DNA from: Streptomyces sp. NRRL S-455
GTDB lineage: Bacteria > Actinomycetota > Actinomycetes > Streptomycetales > Streptomycetaceae
DNA length: 30,906 bases
Direction of reading: 5' to 3'
Assembly (NCBI RefSeq): GCF_000717875.1
Contig: NZ_JOCT01000045.1
Span: 1 to 30,906, forward strand
Positions within the stretch are counted from its first letter, which is position 1, and every line of letters begins with the position of its first letter. Both the position numbers and the translations under genes were made by a program. A model generated the notes under the pieces. It was not told where the DNA came from. It saw only the letters and a list, made by a program, of their open reading frames with translations, and did no database searches. Shown piece by piece: positions 1-8,296 of the stretch.

Positions 1-14
1 GGGGCGATGGGGGT

Positions 15-48
15 CCCCCCTGCTCGAGCGAAGCCGAGAGCTTGGGGG
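15..48. repeat. Imperfect palindromic intergenic repeat (hairpin)
   Basis: C-run 15-19 can pair with G-run 44-48, and inner CTCG (23-26) with CGAG (35-38) around a GC-GAA-GC core. Sequences of this form (C-run, GCTCGAGCGAAGCCGAGAGC, G-run) are familiar from Streptomyces intergenic regions, where they probably act as Rho-independent terminators or REP-like repeats. It lies downstream of the SH3 gene and may end it or a gene left of the window. The remaining bases up to 150 show no gene I can support. Confidence 0.5.
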
Positions 49-150
49 AGGGTGGGCGCAGCGGCACCCCGCCACGCCGGGCTGCGCAACGCCCCGCCCT
101 CAGCTACAACGCCGAGCAAGTCGCGCAGCCCTCCGGCCGGCTGCCGCGGG

Positions 151-459
151 TCAGCCGCAGCGCGGGCGTATGTAGCCGTCGCTGCCGGTGTTCACGTACG
201 CGTCCGACACGTACTGGCCGCTCGCGATGTTGTCCCAGATGTTCGTCGTGCCGTACGGGCCCGTGACCAGGGTGCCGGGTGACTGGCAGTGGATCTGGAC
301 GCGGGAGCCCTCGGGCAGGACCTTGACGATCGGATAGCCGGTACCGGGACCGCTGCGGACGTTGACGCGGACGCCCGGCGCGATCGAGAAGTACGTGGCC
401 GCCGCGGCCAGTGTGGTGACCAGCGGCATGCCGGCCTCTTCGACAGGCTCGACAGACAT
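151..459 (-). CDS. Small SH3-like domain protein
   Basis: This 102-residue protein has one bacterial SH3-like (SH3b) domain at about residues 28-97. The signature is VNVRSGPGTGYPIVKVL, the usual first strands of SH3b domains in wall-binding proteins. Cys58 and Cys101 could form a disulfide if the protein is exported. The start at 459 is chosen because GGGGGAGG lies 7 nt upstream; the frame stays open to 630 but has no good ribosome site there. Residues 11-27 are hydrophobic but lack the basic N-region of a signal peptide, so export is uncertain. A perfect inverted repeat (481-499) lies just upstream. By analogy it may bind cell wall or polysaccharide; the substrate is unknown. Confidence 0.75.
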   Translation of the reverse strand: MSVEPVEEAGMPLVTTLAAAATYFSIAPGVRVNVRSGPGTGYPIVKVLPEGSRVQIHCQSPGTLVTGPYGTTNIWDNIASGQYVSDAYVNTGSDGYIRPRCG

Positions 460-480
460 GACAAAACCTCCCCCGTTGAA

Positions 481-499
481 TCCCATGGGTGCCATGGGA
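481..499. promoter_or_regulatory. Inverted repeat upstream of the SH3 gene
   Basis: TCCCATGG (481-488) and CCATGGGA (492-499) are perfect inverted copies with a 3-nt spacer, 22-40 nt before the SH3 gene start. It could be a repressor operator or a 5'-UTR hairpin. The binder is unknown. Confidence 0.35.
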
Positions 500-643
500 C
501 CCCGTTCATTCCCCTGGATCACACGATCAAACACCTGTGCGCGATTCGTTTGTGGAGGCTGGCAAGCCGCCTCTGTCCCGTAGGAGTCATCGACTAGGCT
601 CCGTGCGTCGCGCGCGCGGACGAACAGCACGGGGGTGGTCCCA

Positions 644-2761
644 GTGGCGCCACAGCGGAATGCCGGGGCGGGCCCGGAAGCGGAGCTTCCCGAGTACGCC
701 GGTCACTACCGGCTCGAGTCGTGCCTGGGCTCGGGCGGCATGGGTGTCGTGCATCTGGCCCGGAGCACCTCCGGGATGAAGCTCGCGGTGAAGGTCGTGC
801 ACGCGGAGTTCGCCAAGGACCCCGAGTTCAGGGGACGTTTCCGGCAGGAAGTGGGAGCGGCACGGCGGGTGAGCGGGGCCTTTACGGCGCCCGTGGTCGA
901 TGCCGATCCGGAGGCCGGGCGGCCTTGGATGGCCACTCTGTTCATTCCGGGACCCACACTCGCCCAGGAGGTGAAGCGGAACGGGCCTTTGGCCCCGGCG
1001 CAGTTGCGTCGGCTGATGGCCGGGCTCGCGGAGGCGCTGCGCGACATTCATCGGGTCGGGGTCGTGCACCGGGATCTGAAGCCGAGCAACGTGCTGCTCG
1101 CCGAGGACGGGCCGAAGGTCATCGACTTCGGCATCTCCCGGCCGGCGGACAGTGAGCTGCGGACCGAGACCGGGAAGCTGATCGGCACGCCGCCGTTCAT
1201 GGCGCCCGAGCAGTTCCGGCGTCCGAGAGAGGTGGGGCCCGCAGCGGATGTGTTCGCCCTCGGGTCTGTCATGGTGCATGCGGCCACCGGGCGGGGGCCG
1301 TTCGACTCCGACAGTCCCTATGTCGTCGCCTACCAGGTGGTGCACGACGAGCCCGAGCTGACGGGCGTACCGGAGGAACTGGCGCCGCTCGTGCTGCGGT
1401 GTCTCGCCAAGGAGCCCGAGGACCGGCCCTCTCCCGACGAGTTGATGCGGGAGCTGCGGTCGGTGGCGGCCTCGTACGACACACAGGCGTTCATACCTGC
1501 GCCGCGGGTGGACGAGCCGTCAGCGGTGGTCGAGGCACCGGTGGCCGAGCGGCCCGATGGGGAGAGACGGTCCCGGCGGCGGCTCGGTAAGCGGGGCGCT
1601 CTCGGGGCCGGTGTCCTCGGACTGGTCGTCGTCGGTGCGCTCGTGTCGGTGTCGTTGTCGGGGGGCGATCCCGTTCCGGCGCCTGAGGTGACCGCCCCGC
1701 GGACCACGGCTGCCGCCTTCACGGCGTGGGCGGCGACACCGTTGTCGAGGACGGGCACCCCGCAGTGTTCGTACGCGGCTGGGAAGTTGCTGTGCGCGCA
1801 GACCGGGCTGGTGTTCGCTCTGGATCCGGCGGACGGGCGTCTGCTGTGGAAGCACCGGCTGGACGGGGTCGCCGCCGAGGGGCCGCCGAGTGGGGCTCCG
1901 GTCGTGTCGGGTGATCTGGTGCTGGCCGGGCTCGGCCACGGGCAGCGGCTGACCGCGCTCGATCCGGACTCGGGTGACGTGGCACGGCGGCAGGCCATGT
2001 CGATGTCGGGCGGAGTGCGGGCCGTGGGAGGGATGGTGCTGCTCACCGCGGCCGATGGCACCGTCACCGGCGTGGACGGTGCGTCGGGGAACGTGAAGTG
2101 GAGCCATCGGATCCCGGGGCAGGACGTGCCGTATTTCGTGTCGTTCGCGGGTGATCCGCTGGCCTACACGGCGACTGTGTCCGGCGACGGGGCGAGTACG
2201 AAGGTCACCGCGGTGGACCCGGGGACGGGCGACGTGCGGTGGGACGAGCGGTTGGAGGGGGACTTGCGGCCTATCGGGGCCGTGGACGGGTCGGTGGTGT
2301 TCGTGGCCGTCGATGCCGTGCGGGGGGAGGCGCGGGCCGTGGTCCGGTACAGCCCGGGGAGTCGTACGACCGTGCGTGTCCCGTTGCGCTTGCCCTTGCA
2401 GGACGTTCAGGGCGGTGTGCGCCGGGACGTCGTCCACCTGATGGCGACCGGTGGGGCGCTGGTCGCCGTCGATCTGGAGTCGCGGAAGCAGCTCTGGAGT
2501 CTGGAGACGGGCGTCGTCCGGGGATCCACTCCGGTGGCGGACGAACGCCATGTGTACGTGACCGCTCCTGACGGGCGGCTGCTCGCCGTCGACGCCCGGC
2601 GCGGGAAGCTCGTCGGGCAGACCTCTCCCCGGCTGGGCGAGCGGTCGGACCGGGTTCCGGCCTCGCTGCCCGAGCCCGTGGTCGTCGGTGGCCGTGTCTA
2701 CGCCGGTGCGCCGGACGGGGTCGTCTTCGCCGAGGACGGGCGTGATCCGTCCGCCTGGTAG
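644..2761 (+). CDS. Transmembrane Ser/Thr protein kinase with PQQ-like beta-propeller sensor
   Basis: A Hanks-type receptor kinase. Counting from the upstream GTG at 635, the kinase domain (about 26-278) has the glycine loop GSGGMG (32-37), ATP-binding Lys53, catalytic HRDLKPSN (145-152), DFG (164-166) and the APE motif (190-192), so it looks active. A basic stretch and one membrane span (about 321-341) follow. The outer part (about 370-708) has about six PQQ/WD40-like blades of the form ALDPADGRLLWK, predicting an extracytoplasmic propeller that may sense a ligand. GTG 644 is preferred because GGGGGTGG (631-638) sits 5 nt upstream; GTG 635 would add three residues. The gene is monocistronic and faces ilvD across a strong hairpin. 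Phosphorylation targets are not known. Confidence 0.93.
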   Translation: MAPQRNAGAGPEAELPEYAGHYRLESCLGSGGMGVVHLARSTSGMKLAVKVVHAEFAKDPEFRGRFRQEVGAARRVSGAFTAPVVDADPEAGRPWMATLFIPGPTLAQEVKRNGPLAPAQLRRLMAGLAEALRDIHRVGVVHRDLKPSNVLLAEDGPKVIDFGISRPADSELRTETGKLIGTPPFMAPEQFRRPREVGPAADVFALGSVMVHAATGRGPFDSDSPYVVAYQVVHDEPELTGVPEELAPLVLRCLAKEPEDRPSPDELMRELRSVAASYDTQAFIPAPRVDEPSAVVEAPVAERPDGERRSRRRLGKRGALGAGVLGLVVVGALVSVSLSGGDPVPAPEVTAPRTTAAAFTAWAATPLSRTGTPQCSYAAGKLLCAQTGLVFALDPADGRLLWKHRLDGVAAEGPPSGAPVVSGDLVLAGLGHGQRLTALDPDSGDVARRQAMSMSGGVRAVGGMVLLTAADGTVTGVDGASGNVKWSHRIPGQDVPYFVSFAGDPLAYTATVSGDGASTKVTAVDPGTGDVRWDERLEGDLRPIGAVDGSVVFVAVDAVRGEARAVVRYSPGSRTTVRVPLRLPLQDVQGGVRRDVVHLMATGGALVAVDLESRKQLWSLETGVVRGSTPVADERHVYVTAPDGRLLAVDARRGKLVGQTSPRLGERSDRVPASLPEPVVVGGRVYAGAPDGVVFAEDGRDPSAW

Positions 2762-2774
2762 GGCGTCACGGGTG

Positions 2775-2814
2775 GGGGCCGCCTCCCCTTTGTGGATCTG
2801 GGGGAAGCGGCCCC
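2775..2814. terminator. Bidirectional hairpin terminator between the kinase gene and ilvD
   Basis: GGGGCCGC (2775-2782) pairs with GCGGCCCC (2807-2814). After one mismatch the stem continues through C2785-C2788 with G2801-G2804. It lies midway between two convergent genes and has no clear U-tract, as is common in Streptomyces. Confidence 0.8.
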
Positions 2815-2827
2815 TGCGAGAGGTTGT

Positions 2828-4681
2828 TCAGCCCAGTTTCGTCACGTCGCGCACGGCGCCCTTGTCGGCGCTGGTCGCCATCGCGGCGTAGGCGCGCAGG
2901 GCGGCGGAGACCTTGCGGTCGCGGTTCTTCGGGGCGTAGACGCCGTTCAGCGCCTGCTCGCGGCGGGCCAGTTCGGCGTCGTCGACGAGGAGCTCGATGG
3001 AGCGGTTGGGGATGTCGATGCGGATGCGGTCGCCGTCCTCGACGAGGGCGATGGTGCCGCCGCCGGCCGCCTCGGGCGAGGCGTGCCCGATGGAGAGGCC
3101 GGAGGTGCCGCCGGAGAAGCGGCCGTCGGTGATCAGGGCGCAGGTCTTGCCGAGGCCGCGGCCCTTCAGGTACGAGGTCGGGTAGAGCATCTCCTGCATG
3201 CCGGGGCCGCCCTTGGGGCCCTCGTAGCGGATGACGACGACGTCGCCCTCCTTGATCTGCTTCAGCAGGATCTTCTCGACGGCCTCCTCCTGGGACTCGC
3301 AGACGACCGCCGGGCCCTCGAAGGTCCAGATCGACTCGTCGACGCCGGCTGTCTTCACGACGCAGCCGTCGACCGCGAGGTTGCCCTTGAGGACGGCGAG
3401 GCCGCCGTCCTTGGAGTAGGCGTGCTCGACGGAGCGGATGCAGCCGCCCTCGGCGTCCTCGTCGAGGGCCTCCCAGCGCTCGGACTGGGAGAAGGCCTCG
3501 GCGGAGCGGACGCAGCCGGGGGCCGCGTGCCACAGTTCGACCGCCTTGGCGGACGGGGAGCCGCCGCGCACGTCCCAGGTCTTCAGCCAGTCGGCGAGGG
3601 ACGGGCTGTGGACCGCGTGCACGTCCTCGTTGAGCAAGCCGGCGCGGTGCAGTTCGCCGAGGAGGGCGGGGATGCCGCCGGCGCGGTGCACGTCCTCCAT
3701 GTAGTACGTGCGGTCCTTGGCGACGTTCGGGGCCACCTTGGCCAGGCAGGGGACGCGGCGGGAGACCGTGTCGATCTCGGCGAGGCCGAAGGGGACGCCC
3801 GCCTCCTGGGCCGCGGCCAGCAGGTGCAGGATCGTGTTGGTCGAGCCGCCCATCGCGATGTCCAGGGCCATCGCGTTCTCGAAGGCCGCGAAGGTGGCGA
3901 CGGAGCGGGGCAGGACCGTCTCGTCGTCCTCCTCGTAGTAGCGGCGGGTGATGTCCATGACCGTGTTGGCCGCGTCGACGTAGAGCTGCTTGCGCGCGGT
4001 GTGGGTGGCCAGGACCGAGCCGTTGCCGGGGAGGGAGAGGCCGATGGCCTCGGTGAGGCAGTTCATCGAGTTGGCGGTGAACATGCCGGAACAGGAGCCG
4101 CAGGTCGGGCAGGCGTTCTCCTCGATGCGGAGGATGTCCTCGTCCGAGATCTTGTCGTTCACGGCGTCGGAGATCGCGTCGACCAGGTCGAGCGTGCGGA
4201 CCGTGCCGTCGACCAGGGTGGCGCGGCCGGACTCCATCGGGCCGCCGGAGACGAACACCGTCGGGATGTTCAGGCGCAGGGCCGCGTTGAGCATGCCCGG
4301 GGTGATCTTGTCGCAGTTGGAGATGCAGATCAGGGCGTCGGCGCAGTGGGCCTCGACCATGTACTCGACCGAGTCCGCGATCAGGTCGCGGGAGGGCAGG
4401 GAGTACAGCATGCCGCCGTGGCCCATGGCGATGCCGTCGTCCACCGCGATGGTGTTGAACTCGCGCGGGATGCCGCCGGCCTCGACGATCGCCTCGCTGA
4501 CGATCCGGCCGACCGGCTGCAGGTGGGTGTGGCCCGGCACGAACTCGGTGAAGCTGTTGGCGACCGCGATGATCGGCTTGCGGCCGATGTCCGCACCCGG
4601 TACACCGGAGGCGCGCATAAGGGCGCGGGCGCCCGCCATGTTGCGGCCGTGGGTGACTGTGCGGGACCTCAGCTCGGGCAT
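2828..4681 (-). CDS. ilvD: Dihydroxy-acid dehydratase
   Basis: IlvD removes water from 2,3-dihydroxy-isovalerate or -methylvalerate, giving the keto acids for valine and isoleucine (and then leucine and pantothenate). The 617-residue length fits the IlvD/Edd family. Visible signatures are CDKITPGM and [19 protein letters not shown], which carry iron-sulfur cluster ligands, plus the C-terminal GRFSGGTSG and [11 protein letters not shown] segments. The ATG at 4681 has AAGGAGCG about 8 nt upstream. The gene stands alone rather than in an ilv operon. An imperfect inverted repeat (4707-4731) lies in its leader, but I see no attenuator peptide rich in branched-chain codons. Confidence 0.97.
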   Translation of the reverse strand: MPELRSRTVTHGRNMAGARALMRASGVPGADIGRKPIIAVANSFTEFVPGHTHLQPVGRIVSEAIVEAGGIPREFNTIAVDDGIAMGHGGMLYSLPSRDLIADSVEYMVEAHCADALICISNCDKITPGMLNAALRLNIPTVFVSGGPMESGRATLVDGTVRTLDLVDAISDAVNDKISDEDILRIEENACPTCGSCSGMFTANSMNCLTEAIGLSLPGNGSVLATHTARKQLYVDAANTVMDITRRYYEEDDETVLPRSVATFAAFENAMALDIAMGGSTNTILHLLAAAQEAGVPFGLAEIDTVSRRVPCLAKVAPNVAKDRTYYMEDVHRAGGIPALLGELHRAGLLNEDVHAVHSPSLADWLKTWDVRGGSPSAKAVELWHAAPGCVRSAEAFSQSERWEALDEDAEGGCIRSVEHAYSKDGGLAVLKGNLAVDGCVVKTAGVDESIWTFEGPAVVCESQEEAVEKILLKQIKEGDVVVIRYEGPKGGPGMQEMLYPTSYLKGRGLGKTCALITDGRFSGGTSGLSIGHASPEAAGGGTIALVEDGDRIRIDIPNRSIELLVDDAELARREQALNGVYAPKNRDRKVSAALRAYAAMATSADKGAVRDVTKLG

Positions 4682-4706
4682 CGTCGCTCGCTCCTTCAGA
4701 GACTGC

Positions 4707-4731
4707 GTCAGAGTTTTCGGAGATTTCTGAC
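4707..4731. promoter_or_regulatory. Inverted repeat in the ilvD upstream region
   Basis: GTCAGA (4707-4712) and TCTGAC (4726-4731) are perfect inverted copies about 25 nt before the ilvD start. This could be an operator or leader hairpin. No regulator is assigned; the neighbouring TetR protein is one untested candidate. Confidence 0.25.
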
Positions 4732-4822
4732 TGCTACCGAGCGTACGCCGGTCATCCAGTGGGCGGGACGGTGCGTCCGGAATGCGGGACGCGTGTCTCG
4801 GCCGACGGCCGTCTCCGGCGGT

Positions 4823-5551
4823 TCAGGGTCCGGTGAGGTGGCGCTGTACGACCGGTGCCAGCCGCGCGACGATCTGCTCCGGGTCGGCCGAGGCCAGTGG
4901 CTCCACCTTGATGACGTACCGCAGCAGCGCCGTGCCCACGAGCTGGGCGGCGGCCAGCTCGGCCCGCAGTTCGGCGTCCGGCAGGTCGAGGCGGTCGGCG
5001 ATCCGGCGCAGCACCTGCGTGGCGACGATCCTCCGGAAGACGGCGGCGGCCGTCTCGTTGGTGACGGCGGAGCGGACGATGGCGAGCAGGGGCGCGCGGG
5101 TCGCCGGGTTGTCCCAGACGCCGAAGAAGAAGCGGACCAGGCGCTCCCCCACGCCGTCGAGGGGGCCCTCCTCGATGGCCTTCGGTGCCTCGATGGCGGG
5201 CGCGAAGGACTGGGTGATCGCCGCCTCGAAGACCTGCTCCTTGGTGCCGAAGTAGTGGTGCACGAGTGCCGAGTCGACCCCGGCCGTCTTGGCGATGCCG
5301 CGTACGGAGGTCTTCTCGTAGCCGCGCTCGGAGAACTCCTCGCGGGCGGCGGTCAGGATGCGGTCGCGGGTGTCGGCCGACTCGGCACGCGGGGGGCGGC
5401 CCCGGCGACGGGCGGCGGCGCTGGGGCCGGTACCGGGGGCGCTGCCGGAGCCGGAGCCGCTGCCGGTGCGGGGGCCGCTGCCGGGGCCAGGGGCGCTGCC
5501 GGGGCCGGGGGCGCTGCCGGCCGTGGGGCCGCCTGGGGGCAGGTCGCTCAT
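4823..5551 (-). CDS. TetR-family regulator with Gly/Ser/Pro-rich N-terminal tail
   Basis: A 242-residue TetR-type repressor. Residues 1-45 are a low-complexity tail of SAPGPG and SG repeats, encoded by 18-bp tandem repeats near 5490-5525. A basic patch RRRGRPPR follows, then the TetR helix-turn-helix at about 79-102 ([21 protein letters not shown]). The C-terminal half is the ligand/dimer domain typical of large TetR proteins. Its ATG overlaps the TGA of the upstream sugar isomerase-like gene by 4 nt, so the two are translationally coupled. The tail is longer than in most TetR proteins. The ligand is unknown, and no adjacent efflux gene suggests one. Confidence 0.9.
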   Translation of the reverse strand: MSDLPPGGPTAGSAPGPGSAPGPGSGPRTGSGSGSGSAPGTGPSAAARRRGRPPRAESADTRDRILTAAREEFSERGYEKTSVRGIAKTAGVDSALVHHYFGTKEQVFEAAITQSFAPAIEAPKAIEEGPLDGVGERLVRFFFGVWDNPATRAPLLAIVRSAVTNETAAAVFRRIVATQVLRRIADRLDLPDAELRAELAAAQLVGTALLRYVIKVEPLASADPEQIVARLAPVVQRHLTGP

Positions 5552-6372
5552 CGCCTCGGTACCTTCTGCGCCGAGGCCAGGTGGAGGCGGGTGAAGGCCA
5601 GCGCCTCCGCCAGGTCGGCCTCTCGCTCGGCGCTCGACATGGCGCGGCGGGTGTTGACCTCGATGACGACGTGCCCGTCGAAGCCGGTCAGGGCGAGCCG
5701 GTCCAGCACCTCGGCGCAGGGCTGGGTGCCGCGGCCGGGGACCAGGTGCTCGTCCTTGGCCGATCCCCTGCCGTCGGCGAGGTGGACGTGGCCGAGGCGG
5801 TCTCCCATGCGGTCGACCATGTCGAGGGCGTCGGCGCGAGCCGTGGCGGTGTGACTGAGGTCGATCGTGAAGTGGCGGTAGTCGTCGTTCGTCACGTCCC
5901 AGTCGGGGGCGTAGGCGAGCATCTCGCGGTCGCGGTAGCGCCAGGGATACATGTTCTCGACGGCGAACCGTACGTCCGTCTCGTTGGCCATGCGCCAGAT
6001 GCCGGTGACGAAGTCCCTGGCGTACTGGCGCTGCCAGCGGAACGGGGGGTGGACCACGACCGTGCTCGCGCCGAGCTTCTCGGCCGCCGCACGGGCCCGC
6101 TGGAGCTTGGTCCAGGGGTCGGTGGACCAGACGCGCTGCGTGATGAGCAGGCAGGGGGCGTGCACGGCCAGGACCGGGATCTGGTGGTAGTCGCTGAGTC
6201 TGCGCAGGGCCTCGATGTCCTGGCTGACGGGGTCCGTCCAGACCATGACCTCGACCCCGTCGTAGCCGAGGCGCGCGGCGATCTCGAAGGCCGTGGCCGT
6301 CGACTCCGGGTAGACCGAGGCCGTCGAGAGTGCGACCTTCGCGTCCGGGATCTTCACGGCTGGCTCTGCCAT
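5548..6372 (-). CDS. Sugar phosphate isomerase/epimerase-like TIM-barrel protein
   Basis: A 274-residue member of the xylose-isomerase-like TIM-barrel family (AP endonuclease family 2 fold). Supporting motifs are [13 protein letters not shown] near the N terminus, VVVHPPF and FAVENMYPW in the middle, and [16 protein letters not shown] and HVVIEVNTR toward the C terminus; the His and Glu residues are the usual divalent-metal ligands. The start at 6372 gives [17 protein letters not shown], the first conserved strand; longer frames lack coding character. No ribosome site is visible, but TAATCT ends 7 nt before the ATG, suggesting a leaderless mRNA. It is followed by and coupled to a TetR gene. 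The substrate cannot be told from sequence; an endonuclease IV-like role is less likely. Confidence 0.87.
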   Translation of the reverse strand: MAEPAVKIPDAKVALSTASVYPESTATAFEIAARLGYDGVEVMVWTDPVSQDIEALRRLSDYHQIPVLAVHAPCLLITQRVWSTDPWTKLQRARAAAEKLGASTVVVHPPFRWQRQYARDFVTGIWRMANETDVRFAVENMYPWRYRDREMLAYAPDWDVTNDDYRHFTIDLSHTATARADALDMVDRMGDRLGHVHLADGRGSAKDEHLVPGRGTQPCAEVLDRLALTGFDGHVVIEVNTRRAMSSAEREADLAEALAFTRLHLASAQKVPRR

Positions 6373-6379
6373 GCAGGAC

Positions 6380-6385
6380 AGATTA
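6380..6385 (-). promoter_or_regulatory. -10 box for a leaderless start (isomerase-like gene)
   Basis: TAATCT on the minus strand lies 7 nt before the ATG at 6372. That spacing would put the transcription start at or next to the start codon. No clear -35 is seen. Confidence 0.5.
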
Positions 6386-6453
6386 CGGGGTGTGGTGGGG
6401 AGGGAGTGGGGGGCCTGTTGGCCGATGTGGTGTTCGCCACGGGCGGGTACGGT

Positions 6454-6479
6454 CGTTCCGCGTCGCTGGAAGCGGAACG
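6454..6479. terminator. Hairpin after the Ppx/GppA gene
   Basis: CGTTCCGC (6454-6461) pairs perfectly with GCGGAACG (6472-6479) around a 10-nt loop, directly downstream of the phosphatase stop codon. Confidence 0.55.
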
Positions 6480-7412
6480 CTACGCGGACTCCATGTGATC
6501 CAGCCGACGCAGGATCACGCCCTCCCGCAGCGCCCACGGGCAGATCTCCAGGCGTTCCACGCCGAACAGGTCCATGGCGGCCTCCGCCACCAGGGCACCG
6601 GCCAGCAGCTGGCCCGCCCTGCCCTCCGAGACGCCGGGCAGCTCGGCTCGTTCCGCTTCCGTCATGCCGGCCAGCCTCGGGACCCAGCCTTCCAGGGACT
6701 CCCGTTTGAGCTCGCGCTGGACGTAGAGGCCCTCCGCGGAGCGGGCCGCGCCGGCGATGCGGGCCAGTTGCTTGAAGGTCTTGGACGTGGCGACGACGTG
6801 GTCGGGGGTGCCGAGGCGGCTGAACTCGCCGACCGTGCGGGCGATCTCGGTCCGCACGTGGCGGCGCAGGGCGCGAACGTCCTTCGGGTCGGGCGGGTCA
6901 CCGGGGAGCCAGCCGGCGGTGAGGCGACCGGCGCCCAGCGGCAGGGAGGCGGCCGCGTCGGGTTCCTCGTCTATGCCGTAGGCGATCTCCAGGGAGCCGC
7001 CGCCGATGTCCACGACCAGCAGCTTTCCGGCCGACCAGCCGAACCAGCGGCGGGCGGCGAGGAAGGTGAGCCGGGCCTCCTCCTCGCCGGTGAGGACCTG
7101 GAGCTCGACGCCGGTCTCGGTGCGCACGCGTGCGAGGACGTCGTCGGCGTTGCGGGCCTCCCGTACGGCGGAGGTCGCGAACGGCAGCACTTCCTCGACG
7201 CCCTTGTCCTCGGCGGCCTGGAGCGCCTCGTGGACGACCGAGATCAGCCGGTCGACGCCGCCGTTGCCGATCGCTCCGCTGTCGTCGAGGAGCTGGGCGA
7301 GGCGCAGCTCCGCCTTGTGCGAGTGCGCGGGCAGCGGGCACGCTCCGGGGTGCGCGTCCACCACCAGAAGGTGCACCGTGTTCGATCCCACGTCGAGGAC
7401 ACCGAGTCTCAT
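6480..7412 (-). CDS. Ppx/GppA-family phosphatase
   Basis: A 310-residue member of the exopolyphosphatase / pppGpp phosphatase family (ASKHA fold). The phosphate-1 motif is [16 protein letters not shown] (about 4-19) and the phosphate-2 motif is [25 protein letters not shown] is also characteristic. The length matches the short actinobacterial type that lacks the C-terminal HD-like domain of E. coli Ppx. Whether polyphosphate or pppGpp is the substrate cannot be told. The start at 7412 begins exactly at the conserved motif, and TAGCGT ends 7 nt upstream, so the mRNA is probably leaderless. It diverges from the cysteine-rich gene at 7484 across 71 bp. Confidence 0.93.
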   Translation of the reverse strand: MRLGVLDVGSNTVHLLVVDAHPGACPLPAHSHKAELRLAQLLDDSGAIGNGGVDRLISVVHEALQAAEDKGVEEVLPFATSAVREARNADDVLARVRTETGVELQVLTGEEEARLTFLAARRWFGWSAGKLLVVDIGGGSLEIAYGIDEEPDAAASLPLGAGRLTAGWLPGDPPDPKDVRALRRHVRTEIARTVGEFSRLGTPDHVVATSKTFKQLARIAGAARSAEGLYVQRELKRESLEGWVPRLAGMTEAERAELPGVSEGRAGQLLAGALVAEAAMDLFGVERLEICPWALREGVILRRLDHMESA

Positions 7413-7419
7413 GTACGGA

Positions 7420-7425
7420 ACGCTA
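7420..7425 (-). promoter_or_regulatory. -10 box for a leaderless start (Ppx/GppA gene)
   Basis: TAGCGT on the minus strand lies 7 nt before the ATG at 7412. There is no Shine-Dalgarno sequence in the gap. Confidence 0.5.
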
Positions 7426-7471
7426 CTGCCAGCGGTGCCGTCCGCCGTCCTCGGTGGGGGTAAGAGACCCG

Positions 7472-7477
7472 TACCCT
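7472..7477 (+). promoter_or_regulatory. -10 box for a leaderless start (Cys-rich protein gene)
   Basis: TACCCT lies 6 nt before the GTG at 7484. The stretch TACCCTGGACTC recurs almost exactly before the small gene at 30788 (TACCCTGGAGTC). Confidence 0.55.
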
Positions 7478-7483
7478 GGACTC

Positions 7484-8284
7484 GTGCCAAAGACGAAAAA
7501 GGCGAAGCGCGACAAATCCCCGGGCGTCGTTGAATCCGACGAGAAGGGTCTCGACTTCGCTCGGGCGTGGGTGGAGTTTCCCGATCCGGCGGACGACGAG
7601 CAGGTCTTCCGTTGCGATCTGACATGGCTGACCTCTCGCTGGAACTGCATCTTCGGCAGCGGCTGCCAGGGCATCCAGGCCGGCCGCGCTGACGACGGGT
7701 GCTGCACGTTGGGTGCCCACTTCTCCGACGAGGACGACGAGAAGCGGGTGGCCGAGCATGTGGCGAGGCTCACGCCGGACATCTGGCAGCACCACGCCGA
7801 GGGCACGCGGAACGGCTGGGTCTCCGAGGACGAGGACGGCGACCGGCAGACGCGTCCCTTCCAGGGCTCCTGCATCTTCCAGAACCGGCCCGGATTCCCG
7901 GGCGGCATGGGCTGCTCGCTGCACATCCTCGCCCTGAAAGAGGGCCGCGAGCCGCTGGAGACCAAGCCGGACGTGTGCTGGCAGCTGCCGGTGCGGCGGA
8001 CGTACGAGTGGATCGACCGGCCCGATGACACCCGGGTGCTGCAGGTGTCGATCGGCGAGTACGACCGGCGCGGCTGGGGGCCGGGCGGCCACGACCTGCA
8101 CTGGTGGTGCACCTCGGCGACCTCGGCACACGGCGCGGGTGAGCCGGTGTACGTCTCCTATCGGCCGGAGCTGATCGAGCTGATGGGCAAGGCCGGCTAC
8201 GACCGGCTGGTCGAGCTGTGCGAGGAGCGGCTGGCCTCGCAGCTGCCGTTGCTGGCGCCGCATCCGGCGGATCCGGCCGGCTGA
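7484..8284 (+). CDS. Conserved cysteine-rich hypothetical protein, possible metal-binding
   Basis: This 266-residue protein begins with a lysine-rich tail ([10 protein letters not shown]). It has nine Cys: 44, 55, 61, 73, 74, 130, 144, 165 and 209. The spacing (WNC-x5-C, then CC, GSC, GC, DVC) resembles proteins that hold an Fe-S cluster or zinc, such as the loosely related YkgJ/DUF3109 families; that link is inference. A highly acidic patch (SDEDDEK, SEDEDGD) lies between the clusters. No signal peptide or membrane span is seen. The GTG at 7484 lacks a ribosome site and fits a leaderless start. It ends 12 nt from the convergent BACON-domain gene with no obvious terminator. I cannot assign a function. 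Confidence 0.85.
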   Translation: MPKTKKAKRDKSPGVVESDEKGLDFARAWVEFPDPADDEQVFRCDLTWLTSRWNCIFGSGCQGIQAGRADDGCCTLGAHFSDEDDEKRVAEHVARLTPDIWQHHAEGTRNGWVSEDEDGDRQTRPFQGSCIFQNRPGFPGGMGCSLHILALKEGREPLETKPDVCWQLPVRRTYEWIDRPDDTRVLQVSIGEYDRRGWGPGGHDLHWWCTSATSAHGAGEPVYVSYRPELIELMGKAGYDRLVELCEERLASQLPLLAPHPADPAG

Positions 8285-8296
8285 CACGCCGACCGT

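Noticed and set aside
2792..5854. A 1020-codon open frame on the plus strand opposite ilvD and the TetR gene
   Set aside because: It is the mirror of real minus-strand genes. Stop codons are rare in GC-rich DNA, and its amino acid make-up (Gly, Ala, Asp and Val runs) is that of a shadow frame.
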